Assembly: GCF_042453785.1 (NCBI RefSeq)
Contig: NC_091668.1
Location: 2,744,501 to 2,808,500 of the forward strand
Length of the DNA: 64,000 nucleotides
Direction of reading: 5' to 3'
Origin: Malus domestica
Taxonomy: Eukaryota; Streptophyta; Magnoliopsida; Rosales; Rosaceae
The translations under genes were made by a program, and so were the position numbers. Shown in pieces: positions 23,265 through 35,284 of this stretch (positions are counted from its first letter, which is position 1; each line of letters opens with the position of its first letter). Under the pieces are notes generated by a model. That model worked only from the letters and a program-made list of their open reading frames with translations. It did no database searches and had not been told where the DNA came from.

Positions 23265-26105
23265 TTACGTTTCGGACTCCTCCACTAACGACGGTAATTC
23301 ATCCCGTTCGACTTCAGCAAACGACGAATCGAGAAACTTGGCAACAAAAGCCCACATCTTATATACATCTTCAAAGTTGGTCAAGAATCCGAGCGATGCT
23401 GTCACAACTTCGACCCGGAAGAACATGTTCTTACCGCCTTGGCGCCCGTTAACCATTGGCTTGCACAAAGATGTGTCTGCCTGATCAAGTGCCCCGCAAT
23501 GTTGCTGCTTTGGGCCATCCACAATTCGGACATGGCTAAGGATGCCAACGCCGAGAGATATGCCATTCTTTTCAGCCAATCTTTGTACGACTTCAGGGTG
23601 AACTAGCCGCCTTCCGCTGCTTCGCCTGACATTAAAAGCCACAGCGGCACCCCTTTCGTATTTGATCTTAGGACCATATATCTGCACAAGAGGCACTTCT
23701 GCGCCTTCGTGTGAACCAGGTAACCGAAGTTGAAGTAGCGAGGTGACTAGCCAATTGATGAGATATCGCAGTCTGAGGGTAGTTTTGTTCAGGCCTAACA
23801 TGTTGACATGATCAAGATAACGGCAAACTATCTCAGGCTCCCGCCTTTCCCACTCCTGCTCATCGCCATATTCTCCTTCACTCATGAACTCATCGTCCCC
23901 CAGGATAGTCATGGATGTTTCTCCAGGCTCCAAAATAAGGCTCGATTTTCCTCTGTGGTCGTCTTCTATGGTAAAAGACAACCTGTGACCCATGCTTGGC
24001 TCTCGATCACCTTCTTCTAAACCGAAAAATCTACCACCAGAAAATCTCTTTGTTTCCCTTCTTCCCAGAAGTCTAAAGTCACCCTCTGTCTCTCTCCTGA
24101 TGGCACTATCTTTTGATTCTTGGCAAATTTCGGAGGTTGAGGAATTCTCAAAGTTATTGTGTTTAAGACCAGGAGTCTGATTGTTCAGCCTGAATCCATC
24201 TTCAGTAGGAAGCAGCTTAGAATTGTTGGCCATTAAATCTTCCCGGATTTCAGGTTCTTCTGGAATCTCCCTACCATTTCGTGAGGCGGCATCTGTTTCA
24301 GCAAACATCTCTTCTTCAGGAATTCCCTTAACACGGTCCGGCTCATGTGACACCGATAACACAGCAGCATCGAAAGACAAACCAGGATCTTCATGCACTC
24401 TGAGGTTTGCCCTCTTATCATCATCATATATTGGGCTCTTTGGAGGCTTTGGTGTTACTTTCGGAGAGAAAATCTTGTTGATTTTCCTCCCAGAAAACCA
24501 TGTTGGTGGCAAGGGCGAACCTGTTTTCTGTCTTGTGTGTTGGTCGGAAAGATCAGAACCGAATGGACTCTGACCCAAATCAATCCAGTATGAATTGTCT
24601 GATGACTCATCCTCACTGAAGATTGGACTCTTCATAACCTCCCCAATCGAAATGCTCTCCGCTTCTTCAAATATGGTGCTTGCACCATCCCTGTCCGAGT
24701 CCTGATCCATCTCTGTCTCAAAGCAGTCCCTCACCTGATTGGACGTAAACACACCCGAAAAAGCAGGCATATGAGACTCCCCATTTGTTTCAGGCACTAA
24801 TTCTTCATTACAGTTGACTGCATCATTCTCAATTCCACCCAATCCATCAAGACCATCCACAGAATCACTCAGGCACTGAGGAAAAACCGGAAGAATCCTC
24901 ACAATTCCAGTCCCAGTCCGCCCGCCTTGACTTTGCAGGCTCGCCATTACAGATTTCTTAATCAAAAGACAACCAAATCCAGTTGGGTCGGACCCAAACA
25001 CCCTGTAAAATGATGTAATAATGAAATCCGGGCGAAACAGCGACAGCCCTAGTGAATCCATGTCTTTAGGACCCAATGACCCGGCATCAAGCAAAACATG
25101 CCAATTGTTCTGCTGAGCAAGTGCCATCCACTGATACGAATACTTCGCCCCAGTCACTCTTGACTGAACTGGAAACACAAAGAGCCCGGTTGCAGAATCC
25201 TTCTTCCTCCTCTTCTTGTTTGCAATCTGCTTCTTCAGCTCCCTAGAGCAAAGCTTCAATGTTGGCCACTTAAACCAGGAGCTATAAACCTTGGCACCTT
25301 TCTCTTTCGCCTTCTGCGCCATCCAGTTCACAGACTGGCTCTCATGATCAAACATTGTCAACAGCTTCTTATTCGTGCCGAAAGGGTAAGATTCAGCTAG
25401 CAATTTAAATGCAGACCCTCTACTGACAGTAAAAACAAGACCATATTCGTTTTCGGGGATGTTCAAGTAATCCATAATCCTAGTTTTTATGTCGTGTTCA
25501 ACACAGCCTGTCTCAGCACCTCCATAGAGAGCATGGTTACTCAAATTCGCAGTTATTTCCGACAATGTAAACGAACATGTTTCCCAATACAGTTGAGTTT
25601 GAAGATTCGAAAACAACCCGAAACCGCAGTAATCAAGACATACCTTCGCAAGCGATTCAGAGAGGTGACTGTACTCCTCTGCCCTCACATGATCAATCTT
25701 TTCAGTAGACTGGAATTTTGGGTACATTGTGAGGAACTTGTTGAAGGCTTCACGGAGGTGAGGGATTGAATCCTCCGTGGAGAATGTCCGGTCCGCCGCA
25801 AGCGCCGTCGCGCGCAGAAACTCCTTCTGAGCGTGGAGTCTGGCAAGGGATCTAGACCGTCCAAAGCTGCCGTCTTGATTTGGGGTCTGGTCAGAATCAA
25901 TGTCTTGGGATTTGGAAAGCAACCCATCTTCTGACGCCTCCTCAAGAGCCTCCCGAAGCCTATTTTCTTGCAGCTGCCGGAGAACCGACGGCTTCCGCTT
26001 GGCGTCGACCGCCAAACCAGAACCGTTGTCTCTCCTCCTCCTGGTCTTCTTCTCCATTAGTAGAGCTGCACAGTGGGATATGGGCTTCCATACTGAAAGA
26101 TGCAT
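23265..26105 (-). CDS. MoCo-sulfurase-like protein, PLP lysine replaced
   Basis: One uninterrupted 946-residue frame starting [20 protein letters not shown]. It resembles the plant family of large intronless 'pyridoxal phosphate-dependent transferase / molybdenum cofactor sulfurase-like' proteins (Arabidopsis AT2G23520/AT4G37100 type, from memory). Residues about 110-400 form the class V aminotransferase-like fold: '[19 protein letters not shown]', '[11 protein letters not shown]', '[15 protein letters not shown]', '[14 protein letters not shown]'. In true cofactor sulfurases the lysine that holds PLP sits in SFYK; here residue 368 is Arg (codon 25002-25004). The middle (about 410-720) is acidic, low-complexity and probably disordered. 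The C-terminus (about 770-945) is conserved again ('[16 protein letters not shown]'). There is no C-terminal MOSC domain. A sulfurase activity is therefore doubtful and the real function unknown. Confidence 0.9.
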   Translation of the reverse strand: MHLSVWKPISHCAALLMEKKTRRRRDNGSGLAVDAKRKPSVLRQLQENRLREALEEASEDGLLSKSQDIDSDQTPNQDGSFGRSRSLARLHAQKEFLRATALAADRTFSTEDSIPHLREAFNKFLTMYPKFQSTEKIDHVRAEEYSHLSESLAKVCLDYCGFGLFSNLQTQLYWETCSFTLSEITANLSNHALYGGAETGCVEHDIKTRIMDYLNIPENEYGLVFTVSRGSAFKLLAESYPFGTNKKLLTMFDHESQSVNWMAQKAKEKGAKVYSSWFKWPTLKLCSRELKKQIANKKRRKKDSATGLFVFPVQSRVTGAKYSYQWMALAQQNNWHVLLDAGSLGPKDMDSLGLSLFRPDFIITSFYRVFGSDPTGFGCLLIKKSVMASLQSQGGRTGTGIVRILPVFPQCLSDSVDGLDGLGGIENDAVNCNEELVPETNGESHMPAFSGVFTSNQVRDCFETEMDQDSDRDGASTIFEEAESISIGEVMKSPIFSEDESSDNSYWIDLGQSPFGSDLSDQHTRQKTGSPLPPTWFSGRKINKIFSPKVTPKPPKSPIYDDDKRANLRVHEDPGLSFDAAVLSVSHEPDRVKGIPEEEMFAETDAASRNGREIPEEPEIREDLMANNSKLLPTEDGFRLNNQTPGLKHNNFENSSTSEICQESKDSAIRRETEGDFRLLGRRETKRFSGGRFFGLEEGDREPSMGHRLSFTIEDDHRGKSSLILEPGETSMTILGDDEFMSEGEYGDEQEWERREPEIVCRYLDHVNMLGLNKTTLRLRYLINWLVTSLLQLRLPGSHEGAEVPLVQIYGPKIKYERGAAVAFNVRRSSGRRLVHPEVVQRLAEKNGISLGVGILSHVRIVDGPKQQHCGALDQADTSLCKPMVNGRQGGKNMFFRVEVVTASLGFLTNFEDVYKMWAFVAKFLDSSFAEVERDELPSLVEESET

Positions 26106-28073
26106 ATCAATCTCTCTCTCCTCTCTCTCCTCTCTCTCTCTCTAAAACCAGTCTGATCACTGCTGCCCAGAATCAGCTAACCAGTCTGAAAGCAAAAGGG
26201 GTCTCTGAAATTTGAAAACCATTCAAATTTTGGGGCTTGAGAGATTGAATCACATTCAAATTTTGGAGCTTTCACTTTAAATTTTTACCTGAAACATTCA
26301 AACAACAAAGATAGATTCTTCCATTAAAACCCAGAACTTTATCGTGAGATCCGCAAGGGCAACTGGTCAGAAAAGGAAAAGGCAAAAAACATAAAGGACG
26401 TATCTGATAAAGGAAGGAACTACTCACCTTTAATAATCATCATCAAATGTGATCACAGAGAACATCTCCAACTTTTGAAAACCCATAGAGTAAACAAAAC
26501 CCAATATTTTCCCAGAAAAAAGGATTCAAAACTCAGAAATCTCACAACACATTTGCTGTTCAATTCTTTGATTCTTTGGGCCAAACCATATAAAGATTCA
26601 GTCTTTGAAGGGGAATTGAAAGGCTAAAGAGGGAAAGAAAATGGTGCCTAAGAATCAAATCAAAAGACCCAAAAGAAAAAAGAAGGAAGAGAGAGGGATT
26701 AAAGCAGGGAGAAAACCAAAGGCAGGAGAAAGAAATAGCTTCCTTCAACAACTCCTCTCAGCTACCAGTAGTTGTAGTAGTGATAGCAATACGAGAGAAG
26801 CAGATGCGTTTGGCAATCCATCAAATGCTTTCATTTAATACGGGCACTCAATACGTACTTTTCTGCATTTAATGCTTCCTGCTTTTCTTACCTCTCCACA
26901 TTAAATACTCCCACCTCCCCTCCTCTCATTTCATTTTCCAGTTTAATTCAACCCAACTCCAGCAATTTGATTTGAGCTCGCTCTCTCTCTCTCTCTCTCT
27001 CTGCAATTTAAATTTGGAGGAGAATGTTTGAGAAAAGTTTGAGGGCTGCATTGGCCTCGCGTACGTACCCCATTATGCACCCCATATAATCATAAGTTTG
27101 CTCCTCAGTGCGATGAGATATTTGTAAAAGGAGACAGAAAGTGAAACTTCGTACTCTGTGATATAATCATTTTTCAAGTATCTTTAACACGGAAAATGAT
27201 CTGAAGATTGGAGGATTCCGTGATCATGATCGTTCATTACAAAGTTAAGTAATTTCGCACTAACTTACAGATATCGAAAAGTTAAGCAATTTCGCATAAA
27301 CTTACATATAGTTGTTAATCCACTATACCAGGTTAGCTCAATGCGTACTGTGAAAAAAGTTTAGTACACTAAATTATTTTATAAATTAACCAAGAAACTA
27401 AAATAAAAAAACACCATTGCAAATCAATGAATCATTTGGAAAGGTGGTCAACTTAAATGACATTTTGCCTTTCATTTTTTAATTTTTTACGAGATAATAA
27501 TTACTATTAAAAATTGTATGATTTGTAGTCCACGTTGATATTTAACGTTTTAAAAAATAGTTGATAATCTTTATAATCATGTGGCAACAAATTGCCTACA
27601 ATTTGTTTGTTGCCATCAGGAATAATGACAAAATTAGTTGAAATCTTAATTTTCAAGTTTCTAATCAATTATATTTTTATATTTATTTTACTGATCTGTA
27701 GTTACACATTGAAAAATCTTTCATCGACAACATTTTAATCCAAACAAAAAACAAAAAACAAAAGCCTTAATTAGTGGACGAACTTCCAAGTTTCCCTACC
27801 TAGTTCCGGTTGAGACGAACTTCCAAGACTTTTCTGTTTGTTTTCTGTTTACGGAGTTTCCAAGGAATTTCAATGAAAAAGTTATTCACTTGTTTTAGAC
27901 ACTTGGAGATGGACCAATTTGACTTGAAACTTTCTGTACTAATTCTTGCTAGTGTATTTTGACAAGCTCGAGACCAGAGTCAGAATCTGATTAATTCCGA
28001 AATAGACTACTATTTTAATATGAATTGAACTTAACGTTTTTTTTTTTTGTTAATATTTATTTTATTATAAGTA
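26106..28073. other. Upstream region and intergenic DNA
   Basis: 26106-27000 is the likely 5' leader and promoter of the gene on the minus strand, with CT-rich runs at about 26110-26145 and 26981-27001. The rest is AT-rich with no recognisable gene. Confidence 0.5.
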
Positions 28074-28082
28074 ATATTTTTA

Positions 28083-28303
28083 GGAGGTAGATTGTTTGCG
28101 CTCCTGTTTAGGTGTCATTCACATCTCCTTCTATTTGTGCGGTCACGGTTAAGACACGTCAACATTTTATATTTTTATTATTTTTTGTCTTATTATCTCT
28201 ATAAAAAAATTAATATAAAATGTTGACGTAGTTTAACCGTGACCGTACAAAATAGGAGAGAATGGGAAGAGCATCCAAGCAGGAGGGCAAACAATCTGCC
28301 TCC
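28083..28303. mobile_element. MITE, 221 bp, 9 bp target duplication
   Basis: Almost the whole element is an inverted repeat: the left 'ggaggtagattgtttgcgct' faces a right end that reverses to 'ggaggcagattgtttgccct'. Flanked by a perfect 9 bp duplication, atattttta (28074-28082 and 28304-28312), which points to a Mutator-type mobiliser. The inner motif 'cggtcacggttaa' followed by 'acgtcaacattttata' occurs again in the element at about 59479-59669. Confidence 0.85.
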
Positions 28304-28388
28304 ATATTTTTAAGCAATTGACAATCAATTCCTTTTTGTTACATTACAGGAACCCGAACCATAAACTCGCTCTATCCATATCCATCAC

Positions 28389-28573
28389 GGAATTGGATCA
28401 TCTCCTGAGCCTTTTGACCCAATAACACGGACCATTGGATTTTAATCCAACGGCTACAAACAGAGAATCCCTCTAAAAGTTATAATAATTATAGTCGTTA
28501 GATCAAAATCTAACAGTCCGTGTTAGTGGGTCAGGAGGATCATGATCTCCTGCTCAAGAGAGGATCCAATTCC
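28389..28573. mobile_element. MITE, 185 bp, 9 bp target duplication
   Basis: Its ends 'ggaattggatc' are perfect inverted repeats and the arms share 'taacacgga' and 'ttagattttgatctaacg'-like segments. Flanked by atccatcac on both sides (28380-28388 and 28574-28582). Related arm sequences occur at about 49310-49485, 52250-52440 and 53464-54120, so this is one dispersed family. Confidence 0.85.
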
Positions 28574-28582
28574 ATCCATCAC

Positions 28583-29530
28583 CCCACTGTTTTTTTTTTT
28601 AAGGGACCAGTTGGTAACTTGGTAGCTTCGTGTCATTCTTTTGGAAGTTAGGAATACTTACATAACCATTTCAGCCTCTTCTTAACCATCTCTTGAGATT
28701 CACCAACCTAAGAATCGAGCCAGGACATACCGTATGGAAAAAGATCCTGAAAACTGTACCAAGTCACAAATAACCCCGGTGGTTTAAGTGACAGTCATAC
28801 TTTGCAAACATATAAACAAGGAAATTGAAATGGCCTAAAGAACAATAGAATTACATGGTTAATTCAAATCAATGCAGAACCATGACCAGATATGGGCATT
28901 GATTTGATAGCCGCAAGGAATGAAGACTGTTTAGGGTCAGAAGACAAATCGTATATGATTGAATACTCTTTAATAAAAACTGAACCCACCAAAAATTTAA
29001 AAAATAATAAAGTAATGACCTACCAAAAATTTTAAACATCAATAATAAAGTAACGTAGAGTTCACCTTCTTATTTATTTTTGGCTTATTTTTTGTATGAT
29101 CGAACTTACTTTGTGCCACTTTACAACATTCAAAATTTTATCACTTTTTTCCATATTCTGTTAGTTTCGTAATAAAAAATGTTAAGTTCACTTATCTGGC
29201 ATAATTAGAGTAGCGGAGAAGAGAGAAGTATATACTCTTTCTCTCCAAATTTTGTGTACCTTTTACACATTAATTCTTCAATATTTAAAAAAAATAAAAA
29301 TATGACGAAACGAGAAAAAATAGACAGATGCATTAGACAGTGGCATTATGTCAGATGAAATTAGGGAAGGGGTGGCGGACATGGCAGGAACCAGGAAGTG
29401 AGCAACCAAAATTTGCGTTTAAATGTTATTTCCAACAATTTGGCTACCCGATATACGATAGGGTTTCTTCTTCCCCAGAGCAGAAGATGTACCTACCCTT
29501 CTGTATTTCTGAAAAATTTCTCTACCACGC

Positions 29531-29573
<43 letters not shown>

Positions 29574-30230
29574 TTTGTATATATATTTTTGGTTGTGTTT
29601 GTTGCTGAGATGCCACTCCATGAGTTACCCAAAACCCCAAGCAAGAACAACGTCTGCATCTTGTACATAATTAATTAACCCAATTCTTTAAAGGATATCT
29701 AGACAATAAAATAATGATATTTATGCTTTTATTTTTCGATACTAAACGTACATTATAATTTTCACTACATCGTAATGTTATAAGAGAAAAATTTAGGTAA
29801 GACAATTGTACATCGTCTATAGGAAACCTTTCACGAAAATATAAGACCCAACTACATACTTTGGCTTTACCGGCAACATAGTAATTCTCCCCATCCCGGT
29901 ATGAGAGTTACTCTAATCAAACATACTTACACATGCTTTTGTCTTTGAATAGATAATTAGATTGATAGGAATGCTAATATATGTGGGTGGATTTGGTATG
30001 AACTAGGGTAAATTACGTACCATTTTTTGTTGTGCGTGCATGGCATGCATCTCATAAGGCATTGCAGCAGCTCGAAACACGACGTTTCATGTTTTGCATG
30101 CTTCTGCTTCATGCTTGTGGTCCACCGCGCAATATACGTACTGTGTTTGTAGCTTAATATACAGGCATGGAATGGATGGTTATCGAGCGTAAAGTGACAA
30201 AAGACGTACGTAGGTGCTGTGCTGCTGGGT
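28583..30230. other. Intergenic, no gene recognised
   Basis: AT-rich with a (TG)n microsatellite at about 29531-29571. The open frames around 29340-29678 run through that microsatellite and have no family resemblance. Confidence 0.5.
29531..29571. repeat. (AT)n(TG)n microsatellite
   Basis: An AT run is followed by an uninterrupted TG dinucleotide tract of more than 25 bases. It probably varies in length. Confidence 0.9.
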
Positions 30231-30296
30231 TCAATGGGGAAATTTTATTTGAACTCAGTTTTCTTATATTTACACCCAATTAGAAAATTTTGTTTA

Positions 30297-31015
30297 CCAA
30301 ACTGCCAAATTCACCCTTAAATAAAAAAGAAAAAACAATTTTATAAACCCAAACACAAACGGCAAAAAATTCTATCTCTACACCCATTTTATTGAATCCG
30401 ATGAACCTAATCCTAAGGCCAGTAACCCTTCTCCAACTTGATGGTACCATCCCCTTACACTCTTTTTTTTTTTTTTTTCGTTATTACATGATGAAGAAAG
30501 TACCTTCTTTTTTTATCATTTGATTGGGTTATTTTTACAAGCACATGTTGGGTGGTGTTTTATTGTTTTTGAGCGAAAATTAAACAAGTACAATTCTTTT
30601 TTTTTTCTTGTTAGATCCCTGTTTTTTCTCTAACAGTTAAAAATTTCTATCTTTTTCAATTTGGTTTAATGTTCAACAAATGGGTGTTGGAGTGAAAGTG
30701 AAAATGCACAAAAGCCTTGCAGCTGTGGGGTTTGATTGCTTTTTTTTATTCACTAAAATTCAATGTGTATAACTTACCAAAATTAAGAGAAAGCAAAGAT
30801 GTAAGCCAAGAATTTAAGAGAGAAGATGAGACATATGAAGAATAGTAGAGAGGGATCGTGATCGCTGACGATGTCGAAGACGAGTTGCTGTCTTTATGGT
30901 TGGGTTCACTAGATTAAATAAAAATGGTGTAGAGAGATTATTGTTGTTTGTGTTAGGGTTATAAAATTAATTTTTCATTTTTATTTATTCAAGGACAAAT
31001 TTGAAAGTTTGGAAG
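30297..31015. mobile_element. Inverted-repeat element
   Basis: The left arm (about 30297-30415) and the reversed right arm (about 30897-31015) align over roughly 115 bp: 'ccaaact', 'aattttataa(a)ccc', 'acacaaac' and 'tctctacacc' occur in the same order. The core has T runs and no coding capacity. The ends are not sharply defined and no target duplication was found. Confidence 0.5.
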
Positions 31016-32208
31016 ATAAAGTAGGGAAGTTTGGCATTAATTTTTTGTTTCTATCAATTACTAAACTTCCAAATTTGGAAGTTTGGAAGTTTGGTATTAA
31101 TTTTTGGTTAATTCCTCAATTACTAAGTAACCCACCTTCCCTTTCCTTTTAAGTTTGGTATCCATTAAATTATTTTTATTTTTTATATTCTTTTCTTCTC
31201 TTGTTGGATATGATGATGATGTCTCTTCCATTCAAATTTTGTTTTACTTAAAAAGGTGGTGCTATCTATACACTTATTTTTATTTGGACACATTTTTTTT
31301 TTTAATTTCTGTCACTTGATCATCTTTAATTAATATAATCCGATAACCAAATATGTGTGGAAGATAAAAATGAGTTTGAAATAGCATCACCTACCTAAAA
31401 GTTCATCATTAGTTTATATAAAGTAAGGCAATTGAGAATATTAATGGGGACTACCATGCACTATAAGTTTATAACATCTCTCTCTCTCTTTGTGTTTGGT
31501 GACTTTTGGCCTTCGAGTCGAGTGTCCATATGAGATTTGAGACGACCATGCCAATTGCCAAGTGCGAAGTGAAGTGTTTGTGGGTGGACTTTCGTTTCCA
31601 TGCAAAGAGAAATTCTCGACTGCAAATGTCCGTCCTATGTAACAATACTCTCACAAAGAAGTACAAACTCATGCATTCAGGGTATTCTCTAATCGCGCTT
31701 CTAACGAGTGTGCGCAGCACAGTACAGAAGCACTTGAACCGGTAAATATCTCTAGTTAGTGTTGTCTTTCAACAAAAATAATTCTTTGAAGGCCCAAATT
31801 TTAAATTTTAAATCGTATTAATAATAAAAAATCGGTTTGGTTCAAGATCACCGAACACTAGCACTACGTAAAACCGAACTCGATACCAAACGGTTCGGGG
31901 TCAAAATTTCTGGGCCCATTTTGTTTCGGGTTTTTTTTTGGGTCGGGAAGAATGGGGTTGAGATCCTGTATGGTCTGCTCATGCTGGCACAAAATGAATT
32001 TATATGGCAAATTGGGTTTGAGATTTTTCTTTTCAAATTTTCACTTATCAAATATTGGGCTGGAGCTGAGACAAGACTTTCTTAAAAATAATATCTAAGA
32101 TTTATTTTGAAATGGATCCAATCCAGGTAACGCTCTTCCATAAGCTTTGGATTGGGCCGGCCGTAAATTGTTGCATAATTAGAGTGGCTTTTTCTTTTTA
32201 AATACACA
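31016..32208. other. Intergenic, no gene recognised
   Basis: The frames at 31506-31745 (+) and 31837-32085 (+) were checked and show no family, splice or codon support. Confidence 0.45.
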
Positions 32209-32370
32209 GAGTTTATCTACAATAAGGTGTAGAGAAAGTGTGTTAAGGCACATAATGGGTTAGTCATAATAATTTAGTTAGAATTATCCTTTGATGAGAA
32301 TGAAACTTAAAAGTTCTCACTTACAAGTGAAGGCATACCCCAAGACCGTAGTGCTATTTGAGGTCTTTTT
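32209..32370 (-). mobile_element. tRNA-derived SINE, diverged copy
   Basis: The reverse complement follows the body of the SINE at 32617-32786: 'cacttgtaagtgaga', then 'gactaacccattatg', then 'tgtagat'. The B-box is degraded. It lies about 250 bp from the better copy, in the opposite orientation. Confidence 0.5.
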
Positions 32371-32616
32371 TCTTTTATTTGGTTCAATGAATCTTCACAT
32401 CCTTTTTTTTTTAATTTTTTACATTTTAAGATTGAATAAATTAAACAAAAATTATAATACAAAAGTAAACAATGTATAAAGAAAAGTTAAATGTGCAAAG
32501 TCTAAAGGTGAGGATTGGTATTTGTTAAAACAAAAGGTGAGGATTGGTATGAGTAGGCTAGGTTCAAAGTTCGAACCTCTTCAATGTCACAAAGAAAAAA
32601 GAAATAAATGTCACTA

Positions 32617-32786
32617 AGTACTATAGTCTAGTGTATTCCTTTTTAGTTATAAATGAGAGGTCTTAGGTTTGATTATCGCTAAAGACGAATTCAAACCACT
32701 TATTATGACTAACCCATTGTGAGGCTTAACCAACGCCCAACCCCATACTGTAGATATTATTGTTTGTTCAAAAAAATAATAAAAAA
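32617..32786 (+). mobile_element. tRNA-derived SINE, copy 2
   Basis: A-box-like 'tagtctagtgtattcct' (32624-32640), B-box-like 'aggtttgattatc' (about 32665-32677), the conserved body 'attgtgaggcttaacc', and an A-rich tail ending near 32786. Same family as the copy at 2955-3111. Confidence 0.65.
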
Positions 32787-33235
32787 ATAAATGTGCGAAA
32801 ATCATGTCACTTGTATAAACCATATTCGTCAACAAATCAGTTTTCTTTTCAACTACAGAATATTTGGTAGAAGAACATTGTAATTGTATGGCCCACTTTG
32901 TAAAATTCGTCACACACCATCAATAAGATAGATAGGAATAAGAAATGTGAACTTCAAACCTCTCTCAACCATTAATTTAGCTTTTCAAAATAAACAAAAC
33001 ATTAGTTTATGAGATTACAATTGAACATTAGTTTAGAGAGATTCCAATCACTCTTATTTAATTGATTAACATTATACAGTCTCTGTATTATTGTTTTTTT
33101 TGTTAGTATTATGATCTCGAGAATCTTCTATATTGTCAATTTTTATCAATGTGTACCCTTGTTTTATTATTATTTTTATCAATATTATCAATATTCTTTA
33201 TAAAATAATGGGCCGAAACAGGAGAGCAGTCATGG

Positions 33236-33433
33236 TCACGTGTATAGTCCAAGTAAATAGGGAAATAAATGGAAAAATATTAAACAGAGCAAACACTCTG
33301 TTTTGGTGACACGTACAAGGTATCTTTGTATCTTGAACCCCTTCGGATTCTCGCCTGACATCTCAATCCCCTCTTTTGTCTTCACGCCTGAGAACGACTG
33401 CTCCATTTCAGGAGCAAACTTCCAAAACGGCAT
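33236..33433 (-). pseudogene. Unidentified exon-like fragment upstream of KO copy 1
   Basis: The minus strand reads MPFWKFAPEMEQSF and then a Lys/Glu-rich stretch ending 'GFKIQRYL', directly followed by a GTACGT donor-like site. A diverged copy lies at about 44370-44520, upstream of KO copy 2, but there a one-base difference breaks the frame. I do not recognise the protein. It could be the first exon of a gene carried along in the duplication, now dead, or a chance frame. Confidence 0.3.
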
Positions 33434-33960
33434 AACCCTGCTTCAACTCTCCGAGCAAAAGAATCCGGATTAGTGGCGTAATTAAGATTCGGTTAAGAAA
33501 TTTAATTACAACGACAACGATATCCTTGTGACAATATCTCAGATCAATAGTTATTTTTTGTATTTAACTACTAATGTTTCGATTAACGTGATCACGTTAG
33601 AACCATGAGGTGGAGAGAAGCTTTTTTACAACATAAATATCGTTGTTACACATTTTAAGTGAATTAGCTTAATTGCCTCGTGGTAGTGCGTAATTAACTC
33701 ATGCATAGTAACATTATCATTGACGTGCTAGGGTCATGATACGGAGAGAAATTTATAATGATGGTGGTATTGTGATAGTTGTGGTGGGAAAAATTTGTGT
33801 TCTTTGTATTGACGAATTTGTACTTATAAAACAATTAAATATCATTGATAAAAGAATCAAAGCCACACGCCCACGAGATGGGAGGGTTTGACCAATAGAT
33901 ATCTGATGCTTAAGTCAATTTCTCTAAAAATAGAGAGAGGTTAGGGTTTAACTGCGCAGT

Positions 33961-34878
33961 AAAAGCTTAACAGTATTTGCTGGAGAATGGGTTATTCATA
34001 GGGCTACTAAATGTGTAGGGATTGTCATGTCATGTGTCGGTGTCCAATTGGCCAAAGTGTGCATCAGTCGAATATAGTAAGAAAATATCTTTAAGATGTT
34101 GAGATATGTTAAAGATATTTGAGAAATAATCCCGAATATATTATTTAATTAATAATATTTTGGAATAATCCGTGAAATTCTTGATTGAATTTGGTGGTAA
34201 ATCCTTTTTTGATTGAGTTGATTTTCAAGAAGAAAAACTTTAAAGATGGAATTAATAATTTAATCATATCTTTAATATCTTTGACTTATCTCTTTTGTCA
34301 TGGGCAAAAAAGCTTGAAAAATCGTAGTTAGCAGCTCAAGTCTGCTTGAGTATTAAAATGCGCGTGGAACGAATAAGATCGACACTGATTTAATGAGGGT
34401 ATTCTTGTCACTTGATGGTAAAAGCTTAACAGTATTTGCTGGAGAATGGGTTATTCATAGGGCTACTAAATGTGTAGGGATTGTCATGTCATGTGTCGGT
34501 GTCCAATTGGCCAAAGTGTGCATCAGTCGAATATAGTAAGAAAATATCTTTAAGATGTTGAGATATGTTAAAGATATTTGAGAAATAATCCCGAATATAT
34601 TATTTAATTAATAATATTTTGGAATAATCCGTGAAATTCTTGATTGAATTTGGTGGTAAATCCTTTTTTGATTGAGTTGATTTTCAAGAAGAAAAACTTT
34701 AAAGATGGAATTAATAATTTAATCATATCTTTAATATCTTTGACTTATCTCTTTTGTCATGGGCAAAAAAGCTTGAAAAATCGTAGTTAGCAGCTCAAGT
34801 CTGCTTGAGTATTAAAATGCGCGTGGAACGAATAAGATCGACACTGATTTAATGAGGGTATTCTTGTCACTTGATGGT
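33961..34878. repeat. 459 bp tandem duplication, apparently identical
   Basis: The units at 33961-34419 and 34420-34878 show no difference that I could find by eye. Neither unit occurs at the matching place upstream of KO copy 2. The second copy ends about 400 bp before the KO copy 1 start codon. It is either a very recent duplication or an assembly artefact. Confidence 0.9.
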
Positions 34879-35225
34879 AAAAGTTCACGTGTCAGCTCAA
34901 AAAATTTCTGTATTATTATTATAGTTTTTCACAGTTGTGTGTAATCGACTCAGGACAATAGTATTCTCGTTGATATGCTTGTCATCTCGCTTATATTTTA
35001 AATTAAAATTAAAATATCATTGGATTAATTTGTGTTCACACGCTTTAATGGCATATTCCTTTCCTCAGCTTACTTAGAAAGACGACGAATTTCCATCTTC
35101 CATTTTAGCCAGCTTAGTCCTAATAATGCTCATTCTGCCACCCTCACTTTGTTTTTAAACTTCCTTTTTTAATCCCACCGCAATTTTCCATTCGTTCCAA
35201 TCGAATCCCGCCTCGACCTTATCGG

Positions 35226-35235
35226 TATATATATG
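35226..35235 (+). promoter_or_regulatory. Putative TATA box of KO copy 1
   Basis: 'tatatatatg' lies about 50 bp before the start codon. The following sequence 'atatgctgctgttctgctgg' is shared with KO copy 2, where a similar AT core lies at about 45217-45232. Confidence 0.5.
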
Positions 35236-35284
35236 CTGCTGTTCTGCTGGGTGAATGAAACTTTCACAACCAACCCAGCAATCA

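Noticed and set aside
31506-31745. 79-residue plus-strand frame
   Set aside because: No known family, no splice context, no supporting composition.
35255-35284. Upstream in-frame ATG for KO copy 1 (MKLSQPTQQS...)
   Set aside because: In copy 2 the matching ATG is out of frame with the gene, while the 35285/45319 starts align in both copies.
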